The notes beneath the pieces are model-generated. The model was not told the DNA's origin, did not search any database, and worked only from the letters and a program-made list of their open reading frames with translations. Made by a program: the position numbers and the translations under genes. From Chara braunii (Eukaryota > Streptophyta > Charophyceae > Charales > Characeae): a stretch of DNA of 36,212 bases. Location of the stretch: contig BFEA01000015.1 of the NCBI GenBank assembly GCA_003427395.1, positions 6,240,634-6,276,845 on the forward strand, in the 5' to 3' direction. Shown piece after piece: positions 1 through 10,444 of this stretch (position 1 is the stretch's first letter; each line of letters opens with the position of its first letter).

Positions 1-338
1 AAAAAAAAAAAAAAAAAAAAAAAATTCAAACACGTTTGTTTATGCTAGCATTTAAGCTTGTAAATTGCAAATGTTTGCGGTTTTCAAAACTTTGTCCACA
101 TCATCGGAACCCAAAAACGAAATAACAGGTGAAAAAAAACACGATTAAACATAAGTAAAAAAACAATTTTGCGTTCACCACACAAAGTGAAACTGACGAT
201 TGTTACAGTGCGCTAACAATTCCTATCTCCATCGTGTTCAAAGTCATTCACATATCTGACCATTGTAGTCCGGAACGCGTGTCAGCGATGAAGCGCATCG
301 ATTGTTGAACATGTCTCTACCTGGACAAACGTGTTATG
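1..338. other. Flank, no gene seen
   Basis: The window opens with a run of 24 A. The rest is AT-rich with stops in all frames. I see no RNA gene, repeat or regulatory motif here. It lies just downstream of the end of the unidentified minus-strand ORF at 339-1232. Confidence 0.5.
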
Positions 339-1232
339 CTACTGGCTACTATCCAGGGTCCCGTGAAGAATAAGAGGTAGAAAATTTGTTGCGCGCTTAA
401 TGTCTTCACAATATGGACAATCTATCACTATCTTCTCTCTGCCACCCACTAACGGTACTTCTTTCAGTCCCGATCGATGGTACTGCTTCGTACGAGTCAC
501 TTCATTCGTGTCGCATTTTCTATGCTCGACTGTGAACACTATCTCCTCACATTTGTCAAAAGGCTAGTGCAGTTGCACATGCACCAAACCGTCAACCATG
601 TACACTAACTCTTTCCTAAGTCTCGTGTCAATTCCCAACCGATTCCGAAACTGTTCGAGTTTGCTCGAACCCGCGGGGTCCCAAAAATCTTCCCGGGCGG
701 TGAACAACACATTCATTGTCGTGCTGGTGATCTTCGCTGCTGTAAAAAGTGTCACTACGGCCGTGCCTCTATTGCATACTCGGATTCGACCATAAAAGTC
801 CACCACCACTGGTGCAAGCAATTTTTTTCTGCCAATGGAATACCACGCGCACACTTTTTCTTTCAATTTGTTTTTCTCGTCCCAGTCCTGTTTCCTGCAT
901 ACCTCCCTCCAATTGGCTAGCATCTCCAAAGGATCCACAACGTCTTTCCTTGATACAATGACGTATGCGTCATCCTCCGTTGTGTACAGGTGCCACATAT
1001 TTAATCCATTGTCGGACACAATCGTCTCTTGTCCTTTGACAAACCCCATGATCGGTAGAATTTCACCATCCGGTCCAACTTCGTTTTCGACATTTATGTA
1101 CTCATAATTCGCAAATTCATCCACGATATCAACCGACCAAATGTTTGTCTCTAAGATAATGAGATCCTCAATTGTTGATGTAACTTGATGAGAGGGTCCG
1201 CTTCCATGCGAGCTTGTTTGACCGACTTCCAT
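339..1232 (-). pseudogene. Unidentified ORF F2 in flanking DNA, one in-frame TAG
   Basis: A minus-strand ATG at 1232 opens 222 codons ending in TAG (564-566). The same frame stays open for another 75 codons to 339, so this is probably one protein of about 298 residues with an internal stop. The first part is soluble-looking and ordinary in composition, with a Trp/Tyr-rich middle (NMWHLYTTEDDAYVIV). The part after the stop has paired cysteines (a C...C pair, then CPYC), which could bind zinc. I recognise no family. It lies outside the retrotransposon, on the same strand, 178 nt after ORF F1. A consensus-like acceptor (acttgcag) sits directly before the ATG, so the ATG exon could be spliced. 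It could be a host gene fragment or part of another mobile element. Confidence 0.4.
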
Positions 1233-1409
1233 CCTGCAAGTTAAGCGTGTAGACGAACAAAATCTGCGAGTTTCGTCGTATTAGATTTTGAATATTGTAC
1301 ACTGGCACGTCTATTATACAATTACAAAATTGTTTAACTACGAAGATGCTCCATATAGCGGATAAAAACATAAAAAGCAGTATATCCGCTATGATTACAT
1401 TGTCACTCA

Positions 1410-2370
1410 CTACATCCCTTTAGTAGGAGGTCTGATAACCTGTCCGAATTTTGTGACGTACGGGGTTTGCCACGGACGAGGTCGTGGACTGAAACCATAC
1501 ATAGCATTCATGGACGATCCATATACGTTGATCTGCGGCTCCTTGATTGTTGCATTCTCCGAAAATACCGACATGTATTTCAACCTAACAAACCCTCCCG
1601 GACGTGCTAAGGAATTCCCAATGGCGTCTTGTATGACCATCACTTTCTCTTGTACCTGTTGCCATAATGCCGGATTTTGCATCTGGCCTGCTATCACTAC
1701 ATCTGACCGTCCATCTGGATCCCAGCGAACAGGCAACCACCAACCCTGTAGCAGCTGAAGAAAAAGCTAGTTCCGTGATACACGCACAACTGCATCTACA
1801 AATTTCCTAGATTTGTTTGAAGAAGCCACACATAGCACTCTTGCGAATTCATATCCGGTGATACTCAACCGCTCGCAACAGTATGACACAACTCGTGGAT
1901 AAATCCCTGGGCAATGGAGTGGGTACTGCTCCAAAAATGAACAATGACGAGCTGTGTCTATCAACTCTTGTTTCAGCGAACACGTTCAAGTTCGTGGCGA
2001 ACTCGTGATGTACACGAAGTCGATGGGACTGTGTAGCGGTCAATGTTGCCGTATGCTTTGCGCAGACGGGTAAGGAAAATAGAAGACCATCAGGCACTGG
2101 AACGAGGCTCCTGAACTCCAGCATGTTGGCGAACTTGTAATGGTTTGCCCTAGGGCAGCCACCCACACTCTCCATCGCATTCCAATTACTATCGGTCCAT
2201 TGGTCAAGATGTCGATTCATATATGGGACGACGGTCATCCATGGGTCATCTTCGAATTCCTCTCTAGGGTCATACTTGAACCAAGTATGACCGTTATAAT
2301 GTCGCACCGATTTCGCACAAGGAGGAAATGGTTTTGCTGAGCACTTGTGTCTCTCAGGACTTCCACTCAT
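1410..2370 (-). pseudogene. Unidentified ORF F1 in flanking DNA, one frameshift and one stop
   Basis: The best start is the ATG at 2370 (MSGSPERHKC); an upstream ATG at 2430 adds a low-complexity Ser/Thr stretch. The frame runs through an acidic and aromatic region (GHTWFKYDPREEFEDDPWM) and many Cys/His residues. Near 1985-1990 the plausible protein moves to another frame, which then runs to a TAG at 1767-1769. It resumes in the same frame through LPVRWDPDGRSD to a stop at 1410. The total is about 320 codons. I recognise no family. A TGYEF motif and a short IxVxG...MYGF stretch faintly recall the A1/A2 proteins of the retrotransposon, but the match is too weak to claim homology. It is flanked by the 3' LTR on the right and ORF F2 on the left. 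Confidence 0.4.
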
Positions 2371-2664
2371 GCTTGTCGACGTTGTTGATGATATTATGCA
2401 CCCTACACACCACACACACATGAGCGACAAAATCGAACGTGTAGACGTTGGTAAATAAAGTTGAGAAATGATAACTCTCCTATGAGGCTAACACTTAGTA
2501 TTGGTTTATGCCTGTCTGTGGTAAACTATCTATAATACGAGAACTTGCTATTCCGAACCATTGCACTTAACACGTTTTCTTTCGTAACTATACAAACCGT
2601 TGTCGCGCGCAGCGGTCCCGCGCCCTGAGGGGAGCGCTGAACCTCATGGTCGTGTCACGCAGGA

Positions 2665-2670
2665 TTTATT
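2665..2670 (-). promoter_or_regulatory. AATAAA polyadenylation signal in 3' LTR
   Basis: On the minus strand this reads AATAAA, about 65 nt before the LTR 3' end and about 420 nt after the TATA box. That is where an R-region poly(A) signal would be expected. The same hexamer is present in the right LTR at 27756-27761. Confidence 0.5.
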
Positions 2671-3090
2671 TTCGAAGAAATCAACTCGTCACCACTCCAA
2701 CCGTGTGCGCATGCTATACCTCTCACGACGCCCTGCGACAGGTCGAGACGTCGCGAGGTACAACTTACCTCTACCCGAGGGGCTGTCACCACCCTCAGGT
2801 AGGCGTATCCCTGCTGAGCTACCGACCCACGTACGAAGGCTTTTACATGCCTGAGCAGAGGTAGATCGGCCGAGGGCGTTTGCTCGATCGTTGTAGCACT
2901 AAATGGGTTACGCGCGGTAAGACACCTAGAACTCACCCGCTACGTATTTCAGATCAAACTTTTTAACGGTAGTCTATTTCCGCTCTATGCTTTAATTTTC
3001 TTGATGATCGCACCTGTCCGACTTTCCTAACTGCTAAGACTCTCTACCCTACTGATCAGATTATGTCACAACTGTTAACAAATAGCACAG

Positions 3091-3101
3091 AATTTATATA
3101 A
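3091..3101 (-). promoter_or_regulatory. TATA box of the left LTR
   Basis: The minus strand reads TTATATAAATT. It is conserved in the right LTR at 28183-28192. It lies about 490 nt from the LTR 3' end, so transcription from the right copy would start near 28155 and run through PBS, ORF1, gag and pol. In the left copy it would fire into the flank. Confidence 0.5.
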
Positions 3102-3103
3102 GA

Positions 3104-4019
3104 CCATAAAGAGTATGAGAGTATTACCGCCAGGAACCCTTTCCACTGTCACAAGTGCTGTGTGCCCAGGACTCTTCACGATGTCAAGCCCGGATTCAAT
3201 CCAAAAACCCACGAACAAAACAAACTTGCACATGATAATGCAAAGACAATCCACTTGCCATGCACTTGCGGAGTCAACCATCAATCCACACCTCAAACTG
3301 TGTCCCTCACTTCCCAAACCTTGTAATGCAGCTCTATCTTTTTCTAAGACGTAAGCCCAACCCCCTCACATTTCTTCAAACGACCATTGAGAGTGACTAG
3401 GACCATTTAGGCAATGACCACAGGTGACAGTTTTACTGACCACAGGGTTCGACTTTAGATGTGGGTATCAAGTCAAAAGAGGAAAAAGTTGAATCGACAA
3501 CGACCGACCTGTTATCGAGTGATAACAGAAAGTTGAGTCCTTTATGTAGGACTTCTCCTTTGATTGCAGTAGACCAAAACAGAGACCTGCACACACACAG
3601 GTCAACAAAGATTCAACATTTCCACTCCATTTCCACATATTAAGGGTCAAGCCCTTAGATTTGATTCGTGATCTTTAGGACTAATTCCCAAAGTCTAATC
3701 CCTAACTTCTACCTACCCTAAGTCATCTGTCACTCTTCCTCCTATGTCCTAGATCGCCTTAGGGAAACTCATATTTTCCCCAACTCTCGGTACTTGCATT
3801 TTTCTCTCTTGTGGACAAGCACACTCTCTGGTGCTTTATGCGGTAGTCTAGTTGAGATTAACTCATGCTGTTGACAACTCCTCATTAGGAGCTTATTCGC
3901 AAAGCCTCTCTTTTCCTAATCCTTTGTCCCTGCGGTTTTTGCCTTCTATTTTACTCCTCCCTATGGACTTTTGGAGTCGCCGCTGACTGAACACTCCTAT
4001 TTTATTTTTATTCTTCTTG
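3104..4019. other. U3 segment without recognised features
   Basis: This is AT-rich, non-coding sequence with no tandem repeat or convincing ORF. Up to about 3520 it differs from the right copy at scattered sites. From about 3520 onward I found no difference from the right copy as far as about 7016, apart from one N at 4193. Confidence 0.5.
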
Positions 4020-4597
4020 TCCTGACATACGCAAGTCGGTGGTAGACTCACCCGGGAATCATCCACTACTTGATTAATTCCAATTCAAACGGTTAGTCAA
4101 ACGAATAGTCGAATTGTTCCTACGGAAGCAAATCAATCACCCTTCATAGCTCAAGCAATCCTCATGCGATCAAACAATTCAGGCAATCAGGCNCGAGTGA
4201 CTGGATAATCCATATGTGAGTATTTAGTTCTTGAAAAAANCCCTTTTAGATNCAGATGNCAATACAGAAGTTCAAACAAGTAATAGGNGACCTTCCCGGA
4301 AGCCTCCTACTACTCCTTGATCGGAGCTCAGTCTACCTTTCATAAGCGTAATAGGACGATCCAACGGGATCACCCTACTACTAACTTAGAGTCGGACGAG
4401 CTTAAGATTAAGTCAGTGGTTTTTGGATGATTCGAAGTGCCATACTTGGTACGTTCGAATGTAGCTAAGTGGTTTATATAGAATGACTCTATGGGAGCCT
4501 CCTATATCCGGATCCAATGTCAACTAATCAGGTCATTGGTAATCATGCAATGCCAAACAAGTAGTCGGGTTACTCAATTCCCTTCTTGTTAGTTGAT
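4020..4597. repeat. Diverged palindromic units upstream of the tandem array
   Basis: Degenerate versions of the palindromic unit found downstream occur here. Examples are an imperfect palindrome around ACCCGGGAAT near 4051, GACCTTCCCGGAAGCC near 4290, GATCCAACGGGATC near 4355, and ACTCTATGGGAGCC near 4490. Each pairs short flanking arms around a CCCGGG or CNNGGG core. Four N bases fall within 4240-4288. Confidence 0.4.
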
Positions 4598-5160
4598 CCC
4601 TAGATCAAACAAAGTATTAAGATGACCCTGCCGGGAGCCACCTAATATCCGTTCGATGTGTAGGGAACCAAATTGTTTGTAATTGTCAATTGATCCCCAG
4701 ATCAAACATGATATTAAGATGACCCTCCAGGGAGCCACCTAATATCTGTTTGATGTGTAGGGGATATAGATTATTTATAGTTGTTAAATGAACCCTAGAT
4801 CAAACAGAATATTAAGATGACCCTCCCGGGAGCCACCTAATATATGTTTGATGTATAGGGAATCAAGATTGTTTGTAATCGTTAATTGATCCCCAAATCA
4901 AACTGAATATTAAGATGACCCTCCCGGGAGTCACCTAATATATGTTCGATGTATAGGGGATGAAGATCCTTTGTTAGTTGACCCCTAACAGAATATTAAG
5001 ATGACCCTCCCAGGAGCCATCTAATATCTGTTCGATATATAGGGGATAAAGAAATTATTTATAGTTGTTAATTGATCCCCAGATCAAATAGAGTATGAAG
5101 ATGACCCTCCCGAGAGCCAGCTAATATATGTCCGATACATAGGGGATCAAAATCATTTAT
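4598..5160. repeat. Tandem array of six palindromic ~98-bp units (left LTR)
   Basis: The motif GATGACCCTCCCGGGAGCC and its variants start at 4621, 4718, 4816, 4914, 5000 and 5100, giving periods of about 97, 98, 98, 86 and 100. Each unit has outer arms (ATCAAACA-ATATTA pairing with TAATATATGTTTGAT) around a perfect CTCCCGGGAG core. A whole unit can therefore fold into a hairpin of about 60 nt. Units differ by substitutions, yet the arms stay largely complementary. The function is unknown; it sits in the non-transcribed U3 of the sense transcript. Confidence 0.8.
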
Positions 5161-5570
5161 AGCTACCCTGGGAGTTTATTTATTAAGTTAGGCAACGACA
5201 TGTTAACTTACACGGAAGGCAACGCAGATTGTCCTAGACTCAGAAGTTTGTGTACTCACCCGGGAGTACTTAATTCCCTCCTTTAATCTAATCCGATCTT
5301 TCGATAGGAGAACTCCATGGGAGACTCCTATTACCTCTGCTTTTGTCAGTTATTTGAAAACGATGTATTCCACGGAAGTATCGGATTAGTTCTTGCCTTG
5401 GTTAAATCAGTTGAAAACGTGTACTTCATGGGAGTACCGGATTAATCGTGGATTTAACTGTTTGAGTTATCAGAAAAACAAACGCACGGCATCTTCCCAT
5501 CCTTGATGTTGAAGTCCAGAACTAAATAGTTACGTTGGGTAGCTTGCACGGCAAGTACCCTTTTAGTCAC
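5161..5570. repeat. Further single hairpins after the array
   Basis: Short inverted repeats continue past the array. Examples are GTACTC/GAGTAC at 5252-5269 around CCCGG, TAGGAG/CTCCTA at 5305-5330 with an inner CTCC/GGAG pair, and GTACT/AGTAC near 5421-5437 around CATGG. They share the array's CC-GGG-type centre but not its outer arms. Confidence 0.55.
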
Positions 5571-5750
5571 TCTAGACAGCGCAACGACCCCAACGGAGGC
5601 CTTCATCAAACTGCCTTTGTTGTCTCAAAGACCAAGCAGGCTAAGTTTCCTTCTCGGTTCTTTCCTAAGTTCCTTTCCTTTCCTCAGGCAAGGTTCTCAT
5701 TCCAATCATATAGTATTTTTCTTAGTTGATATGATTAATCTTGAAGAAAC

Positions 5751-5760
5751 CTATAAATAG
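5751..5760 (+). promoter_or_regulatory. Plus-strand TATA box (CTATAAATAG)
   Basis: A TATA consensus on the plus strand, antisense to gag-pol, lies about 280 nt upstream of the first exon-like cassette. It is conserved at 30842-30851. It could start an antisense transcript through the cassettes; no transcript evidence is available here. Confidence 0.35.
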
Positions 5761-6033
5761 TATATCACATAAATACGCAAGCATTTTGCTAGAAGGGGTG
5801 TAGTTTGTAAGGGATATGGGGAAGGAATCGATGACGCGTACCTTACAGTTCCCTGCCTCCAGAGTTCCTCCTGAACTTCGGCAGAGCTCCTGCAATCGCC
5901 CTGCTTTTGCCGGATGAGTACAGGGTGCACATGCATTAAGTATCTATTCATAATAGATCAATGTAGTTACGTAATGAGCCAAAACNCACGCCAGCAGGTC
6001 ATACCAATGCAATATCCAGAGTTGCTCTCTTTG

Positions 6034-6157
6034 TCTGGCGCACAGCGCCCAACCTACTGTACCATACCATCATATTGCTACAACTGGTTCACTCAACAGG
6101 AGCACTTTTGTTCTCATGCCAGTATATACCATTGCCGACCTCTCTCTTAAGTACTAG
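6034..6157 (+). repeat. Exon-like cassette 1
   Basis: It starts with the small palindrome GGCGCACAGCGCC, preceded by a pyrimidine-rich stretch, and ends TACTAG followed by GTACGT (donor-like, GT at 6158). It contains the shared ATTGCCGACCTCTCT block. An identical copy lies at 31125-31248. Confidence 0.45.
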
Positions 6158-6583
6158 GTACGTATCTCGTCACCCTCAATCAGACCTTGATCATCCCATA
6201 CAGCGCCTCACTGTCTGGTTGTGTCCCGCACCACTTAGTACCTGTGATGCGGTGGCTATGCTGCGTCCTAAGTGTCTCGTGCGTGGACGTGGTGGCAATG
6301 CCACATTCTCAATGGTTTGCGCCCCCCCCCTCCTTATTATTTCGGCCTCACACTGCATGTGTCTAGGGCGCAACCATCAGCGTTGCTGCTTTTTCCTGGA
6401 AGAACCCGCAGGGTGGGGCCCCGGTTGTCCTTCAACCAACTGACGTGTAGCATTGTCTGAGAACCTCATCTTAGGATGCCGAGAACATGTCCTTCCCAAG
6501 GATACTTTGGTCCGCCTTCACTTAGGGCGGACACGAGGTCAGTTGAGGTCACAGGTTGCAGAGACAATAATATCTTCAACAAG

Positions 6584-6692
6584 AATAGTGATAGTAATAA
6601 TAATCCTAATAATAATAAAAATAATAATGATGACAATAATAATAATAAAAATAAAAATAAAAATAATAATTATAATTATAATAATAATTGTA
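6584..6692. repeat. Imperfect (AAT)n microsatellite
   Basis: AAT/AAAT-type repeats with interruptions. The right LTR carries the same tract at about 31675-31783 with no difference seen. Confidence 0.9.
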
Positions 6693-6959
6693 GACTGTCA
6701 ATATTCAGATTGCTCAGTCACACTAAAAACCAGATCACACCATGGTGTCCAAAGAGCAGCATCGTACCAATATATCATTAATGGAGAAATCGTGATCCTG
6801 AAATCCCAGGATTACTGAGAATATGCTTTCACTACCATCCATGCACGTACCAAGTCTTTTCTCCCTACTTGGCATTCGACCCCCAGTTTATTCTCCATTC
6901 TGCCAAAATCTGCCTATTAACTGACAATGCAACAGTTGACGCCATTCCTTCAACGGAGT

Positions 6960-7000
6960 ATTTCGGGACGTTGACCGATGCAGGTAATTCCCAAAGCCAG
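6960..7000 (+). other. Donor-like junctions between cassettes 1 and 2
   Basis: Two splice-donor-like sites occur here: GCAG|GTAATT (GT at 6983) and GCCAG|GTATGT (GT at 7001). A (CAT)n tract follows. The surrounding text resembles the end of a diverged cassette (GACCGATGCAG). Confidence 0.35.
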
Positions 7001-7445
7001 GTATGTACCCTCACATCATCATCATCATCATCCTCTCTTTCATCCCTCTTTCTTACACACACATACTTGCAGTGACCTTGTGTCAGATTAGATCCTCAGG
7101 CTTAGAATCATATGTGTTTCTATCCGTGTTTTTGATTGCGTTTTTGACTGTGCATATATCTGTGTATTTGTCTGTTTATCTGTTAGTCTGTCTCTGTTTC
7201 CACCTCAGTTATTGAGTCTGTTAGTCTTGTCTGTTTTGTCTGTTATGCAAAGAACATGAAAGTGGACGAAGCACAAAAATCCAAATTGCACAATCACACT
7301 GAAGTCCAAGTACTCAACTCAAGAGCGAATAGCACAACGGAGTCAAAGAACCATCCTTTTGAGAATGATACATCAGATCGTGAGTCAATGTCCATGCCCA
7401 ATCGGGCTATACCAACAACAATACCCAATGTAGCTCTCTGCTGAG

Positions 7446-7568
7446 ATGGCGCCAGGCGCCCTACCTACTCTACATGCTACCCTACAACTACATGCATGAC
7501 AACAACCAGACAACTTGACGACCAACCAGCGATGTTATCAACACCAATGCCGACCTCCTCTTCACCAG
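7446..7568 (+). repeat. Exon-like cassette 2
   Basis: It begins with the palindrome GGCGCCAGGCGCC and ends TTCACCAG|GTACGTAC. It carries CAACACCAATGCCGACCT, shared with cassette 5. The right LTR carries a slightly diverged copy (about 32538-32660). TCTGTCTG-type low-complexity sequence follows. Confidence 0.5.
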
Positions 7569-8084
7569 GTACGTACTTGCTACCCCCTCTATTTTTCTTC
7601 CCACGTCCGCCTATTTGTCTGCCTGTTGCTGTCTGTTGTTTAGTATGTCTGTCTGATTGCGTCCTAATTGTGTCTGACCGTGTGTCGGACTGTGTTTCTT
7701 GCAATGCCATCTGTTTTGTTTGACTGTTAGCTTCTGTTTGATTGACAGCATGTGTTTGTTTGGCTGCCTGTCTGCGTCCTCCTACTGTTTGTCTGTGGTC
7801 CGTTTATTTATCTGTGTTTGTCCGCCAGTCCGTTCATCTGTGTTTGCCTGTCAGTTTTCTTGACCAAGTCGGTCTTCGTTTGTTCTTAATTCTTATTTTC
7901 TTACTTCTCCTCTCTCATATACATGCATGTCGTGTGCGTGCATACGGGGGCTGAGCTGCCATAACAATTAGAAAGTGAACTCGTATCTGGAAGTCATTTC
8001 TCTGAGTTCTGGATGAGCAAGTGTCCCCACCTTACTGCGCTGCTGCTTACATGCATGAGAAGTGCGAGTGAGAACTAGTCTGAC

Positions 8085-8148
<64 letters not shown>
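8085..8148. repeat. (AAT)n microsatellite
   Basis: About 21 uninterrupted AAT/ATA units. It is absent from the right LTR because that copy lacks the whole segment of about 7803-8867. Confidence 0.95.
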
Positions 8149-8344
8149 TTGTAAGGAATATGAGCGTGAACCATATACAAAAAAACAAGTAGTGAAATTA
8201 CTCAGCGGAGCAAGTAGTAATATCCCCTATAGAGAGTAGAACTGCACTGAGAAAACCATGCATAAGGAGCAATACAATGTAGCATTGCGCCATTGTCCTA
8301 ACCCGTAGGCCACGCCTACACAGTGTCCAGCGTCGTTTTCTCTG

Positions 8345-8481
8345 TCTGGCGTACAGCGCACCGCCCACTCTACCAACCTTTGCTATGCTATGGCTGGCTC
8401 ACACAACAGGATCCCTTCGGCTTACGAAGACCCATGTACATGACTGTCTTGCATCATAGCCGACCTCTCTTCATGTACCAG
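8345..8481 (+). repeat. Exon-like cassette 3 (left LTR only)
   Basis: It begins TCTGGCGTACAGCGCAC after a pyrimidine-rich run and ends CATGTACCAG|GTACGTATC. It contains GCCGACCTCTCT. It falls inside the segment of about 1.06 kb that the right LTR lacks. Confidence 0.5.
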
Positions 8482-8675
8482 GTACGTATCTTCACGTTAT
8501 CATTATCATCATCCTTCTCTCTCTCCCAGTGTCTGTGTCGGTCTGTTTGTATCTGTCTGAGTTTTGTCTGCCTATCTAACTGTCTGTTTACTGTATATCT
8601 GTCTCTGTATGGCGTTGTCTGTCTGTTCATTGCTATCTATACCCGTTTGTATCTCGTCTACCCGTGTCTCACTAT

Positions 8676-8703
8676 CTCTCTCTCTCTCTCTCCTTCTTCT
8701 TCC

Positions 8704-8779
<76 letters not shown>

Positions 8780-8795
8780 TTCTCTTTCTCTCTCT
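8676..8795. repeat. (CT)n microsatellite
   Basis: Nearly pure CT with one TTCTTCTT interruption and a T11 run. Apparent Ser/Leu- or Arg/Glu-repeat ORFs over it are artefacts. Confidence 0.95.
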
Positions 8796-9079
8796 ACTTT
8801 GCAAAGAGAATGAGCAATAGCAAACTCCAAAAAACAGCATCACACACACATGAGACCGAATAGTCGTGACCTCGAGTCAAATAATCAGACTTGCACCCCA
8901 AGTTCTCCTAATTATGAGCACATCAAAAACTCGCAAGTGAGAATGCTGGTATAGTCTTATCATCATTATCAATGAAGAACCGATGTTGACATCCTATCCG
9001 GTGCTCGGTGCCCAGACCACGTGTGGCGGATCCTATCTAGCCTAGACTACGATGCCGAATGATGATGACAACAATTTAC

Positions 9080-9126
9080 CCGGATACGGGCCTTCAGCGA
9101 CCAATGCCGCATGCTTCCTACACCAG
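9080..9126 (+). repeat. Partial exon-like cassette 4
   Basis: A short, degenerate cassette end (ACCAATGCCGCATGC, then CACCAG|GTATGC). The left palindrome is not seen. It is conserved in the right LTR near 33155-33181. Confidence 0.3.
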
Positions 9127-9376
9127 GTATGCTTTATGCATACCTCATAACCTCGATCCCCATACAGAAGCCACTTACATCTAGGATCACCATGCACCCC
9201 ATCTGTTTTTTATTTTCGTGGCTATTTGTTGTCCGACTGTCCATGTCTTCGCGTGTCCGGACTATTCATTAGATACGAGCCACAGGTGGTGTGTTCAAAA
9301 GGGCAGGATGATCACTCGTCCTTACTAGGCTTTTCTGCATTCGAGATCAATAATTTGCAACATCTTTAATAAACAA

Positions 9377-9418
9377 AATAATAATAATAATAATAATAAA
9401 TAATAATAATAATAATAA
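9377..9418. repeat. (AAT)n microsatellite
   Basis: An AAT tract. The matching tract in the right LTR (33427-33513) is about twice as long. Confidence 0.9.
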
Positions 9419-9697
9419 CGACAATCCCATGACGAATCTATACAAGCCAGCTTTCTGGTCCGGCGTGGCCATGTCCATTCAGTGTTTGACAATGCCATAG
9501 TTGCGCGGCCCATGCAATCTCGAATCAGAGTGGAACATGAAGGCAATCTCAATCCACAGGTCAAGGTGATCAGAACTGATCAAGGTTACAGTCACTAATC
9601 AGGGTATGAACAAGGCGGGGTGTTGGAACAGATCATGGCCGTGTGCAATGCACAGTGCAAGTAGGAAATCAGAACGGCTCAAGGCGATATTAAGAAC

Positions 9698-9747
<50 letters not shown>

Positions 9748-9790
9748 TAATAATAATAATAATAAAAAAAATAATAATAATAATAATAAC
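9698..9790. repeat. (AAT)n microsatellite
   Basis: An AAT tract with a few AAAA interruptions. It matches 33785-33873 on the right. Confidence 0.9.
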
Positions 9791-9986
9791 GTAAAGGATA
9801 TGAGAGGGAGCGATTTACTGATAACCAAGTTGTAAAATCAACGTAGAAGTCTAACTATTCACTCACCAAGCAGATATCTCAAATGCGTCGAGATTCCGCT
9901 CATATAAGAGCGATACAAGAGATTCATGAGCCTATCTTTAAACCCCGCAGGCCACACCATCGCAGTATTTCATGTTGCTCCTATGG

Positions 9987-10110
9987 TATGGCGTGCTGTC
10001 TACGTGATTCACTTCTACCTATCCTATCTGCATAACAGTAGCAAAATCACCTCTTCTACGGAACCCTGCGTGCATGACATCAACACCAATGCCGACCTTC
10101 TCATACACAG
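9987..10110 (+). repeat. Exon-like cassette 5
   Basis: It starts near TATGGCGTGCTGTC and ends CATACACAG|GTTCGTG. It shares CATCAACACCAATGCCGACC with cassette 2. It is followed by (CT)n and (CA)n tracts, and is present on the right near 34055-34181. Confidence 0.45.
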
Positions 10111-10180
10111 GTTCGTGCTCTCTCTCTCTCTGCTTCTCTCACACCCACACACACACTCACACACACGCACACACTCCATT

Positions 10181-10303
10181 GATAGGATGAGCAAAAACAA
10201 AATGAATCTTTCTCTGAAACACGACAATATACATTCCCACTTTTCGACTTGCTCACTCTACCGATCCGAGTACCGTGCGGCGAGGTATGGGTGGGGGACT
10301 CCA
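10181..10303. repeat. 125-bp inverted-repeat module, copy 1
   Basis: The module begins GATAGGATGAGCAAAA and ends at GCGGCGAGGTATGGG. Its ATGAGCAAAA near the start pairs with a TTTGCTCA-like block about 70 nt later. Two more copies follow at about 11617 and 11777, and one lies in the right LTR at 34252. Confidence 0.6.
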
Positions 10304-10339
10304 CGCTCTCACCCTTTACTTTTGCCGTGGCGATATCTC

Positions 10340-10410
10340 CAGCGCAGCAGGTACGTAGTAACCCAATCTTGTATCGTTCATCCTTTCCTTCTCTCCTCCC
10401 TCTCGTTCTC

Positions 10411-10444
<34 letters not shown>

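Noticed and set aside
1233-1410. Intron joining ORF F1 to ORF F2 (GTGAGT at 1410, acttgcag at 1236)
   Set aside because: Splicing these sites recreates a TAG at the junction, so it would not fuse the two proteins. Only a 5' leader intron remains possible.
1168-1410. Small hydrophobic ORF on the minus strand
   Set aside because: It lacks an ATG start, overlaps the candidate leader intron, and has no support beyond hydrophobicity.
2571-2600. Tandem element sharing the left LTR (a second PBS left of 2601)
   Set aside because: The bases next to the LTR do not match TGGCGCCG or any PBS; this side is flank.
4598-5160. CRISPR-like array
   Set aside because: Units of about 98 bp are contiguous palindromic repeats with no unique spacers, in a eukaryotic LTR.
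8323-8863. Ser/Leu-rich and Arg/Glu-rich ORFs
   Set aside because: They are translations of a (CT)n microsatellite and its flanks.
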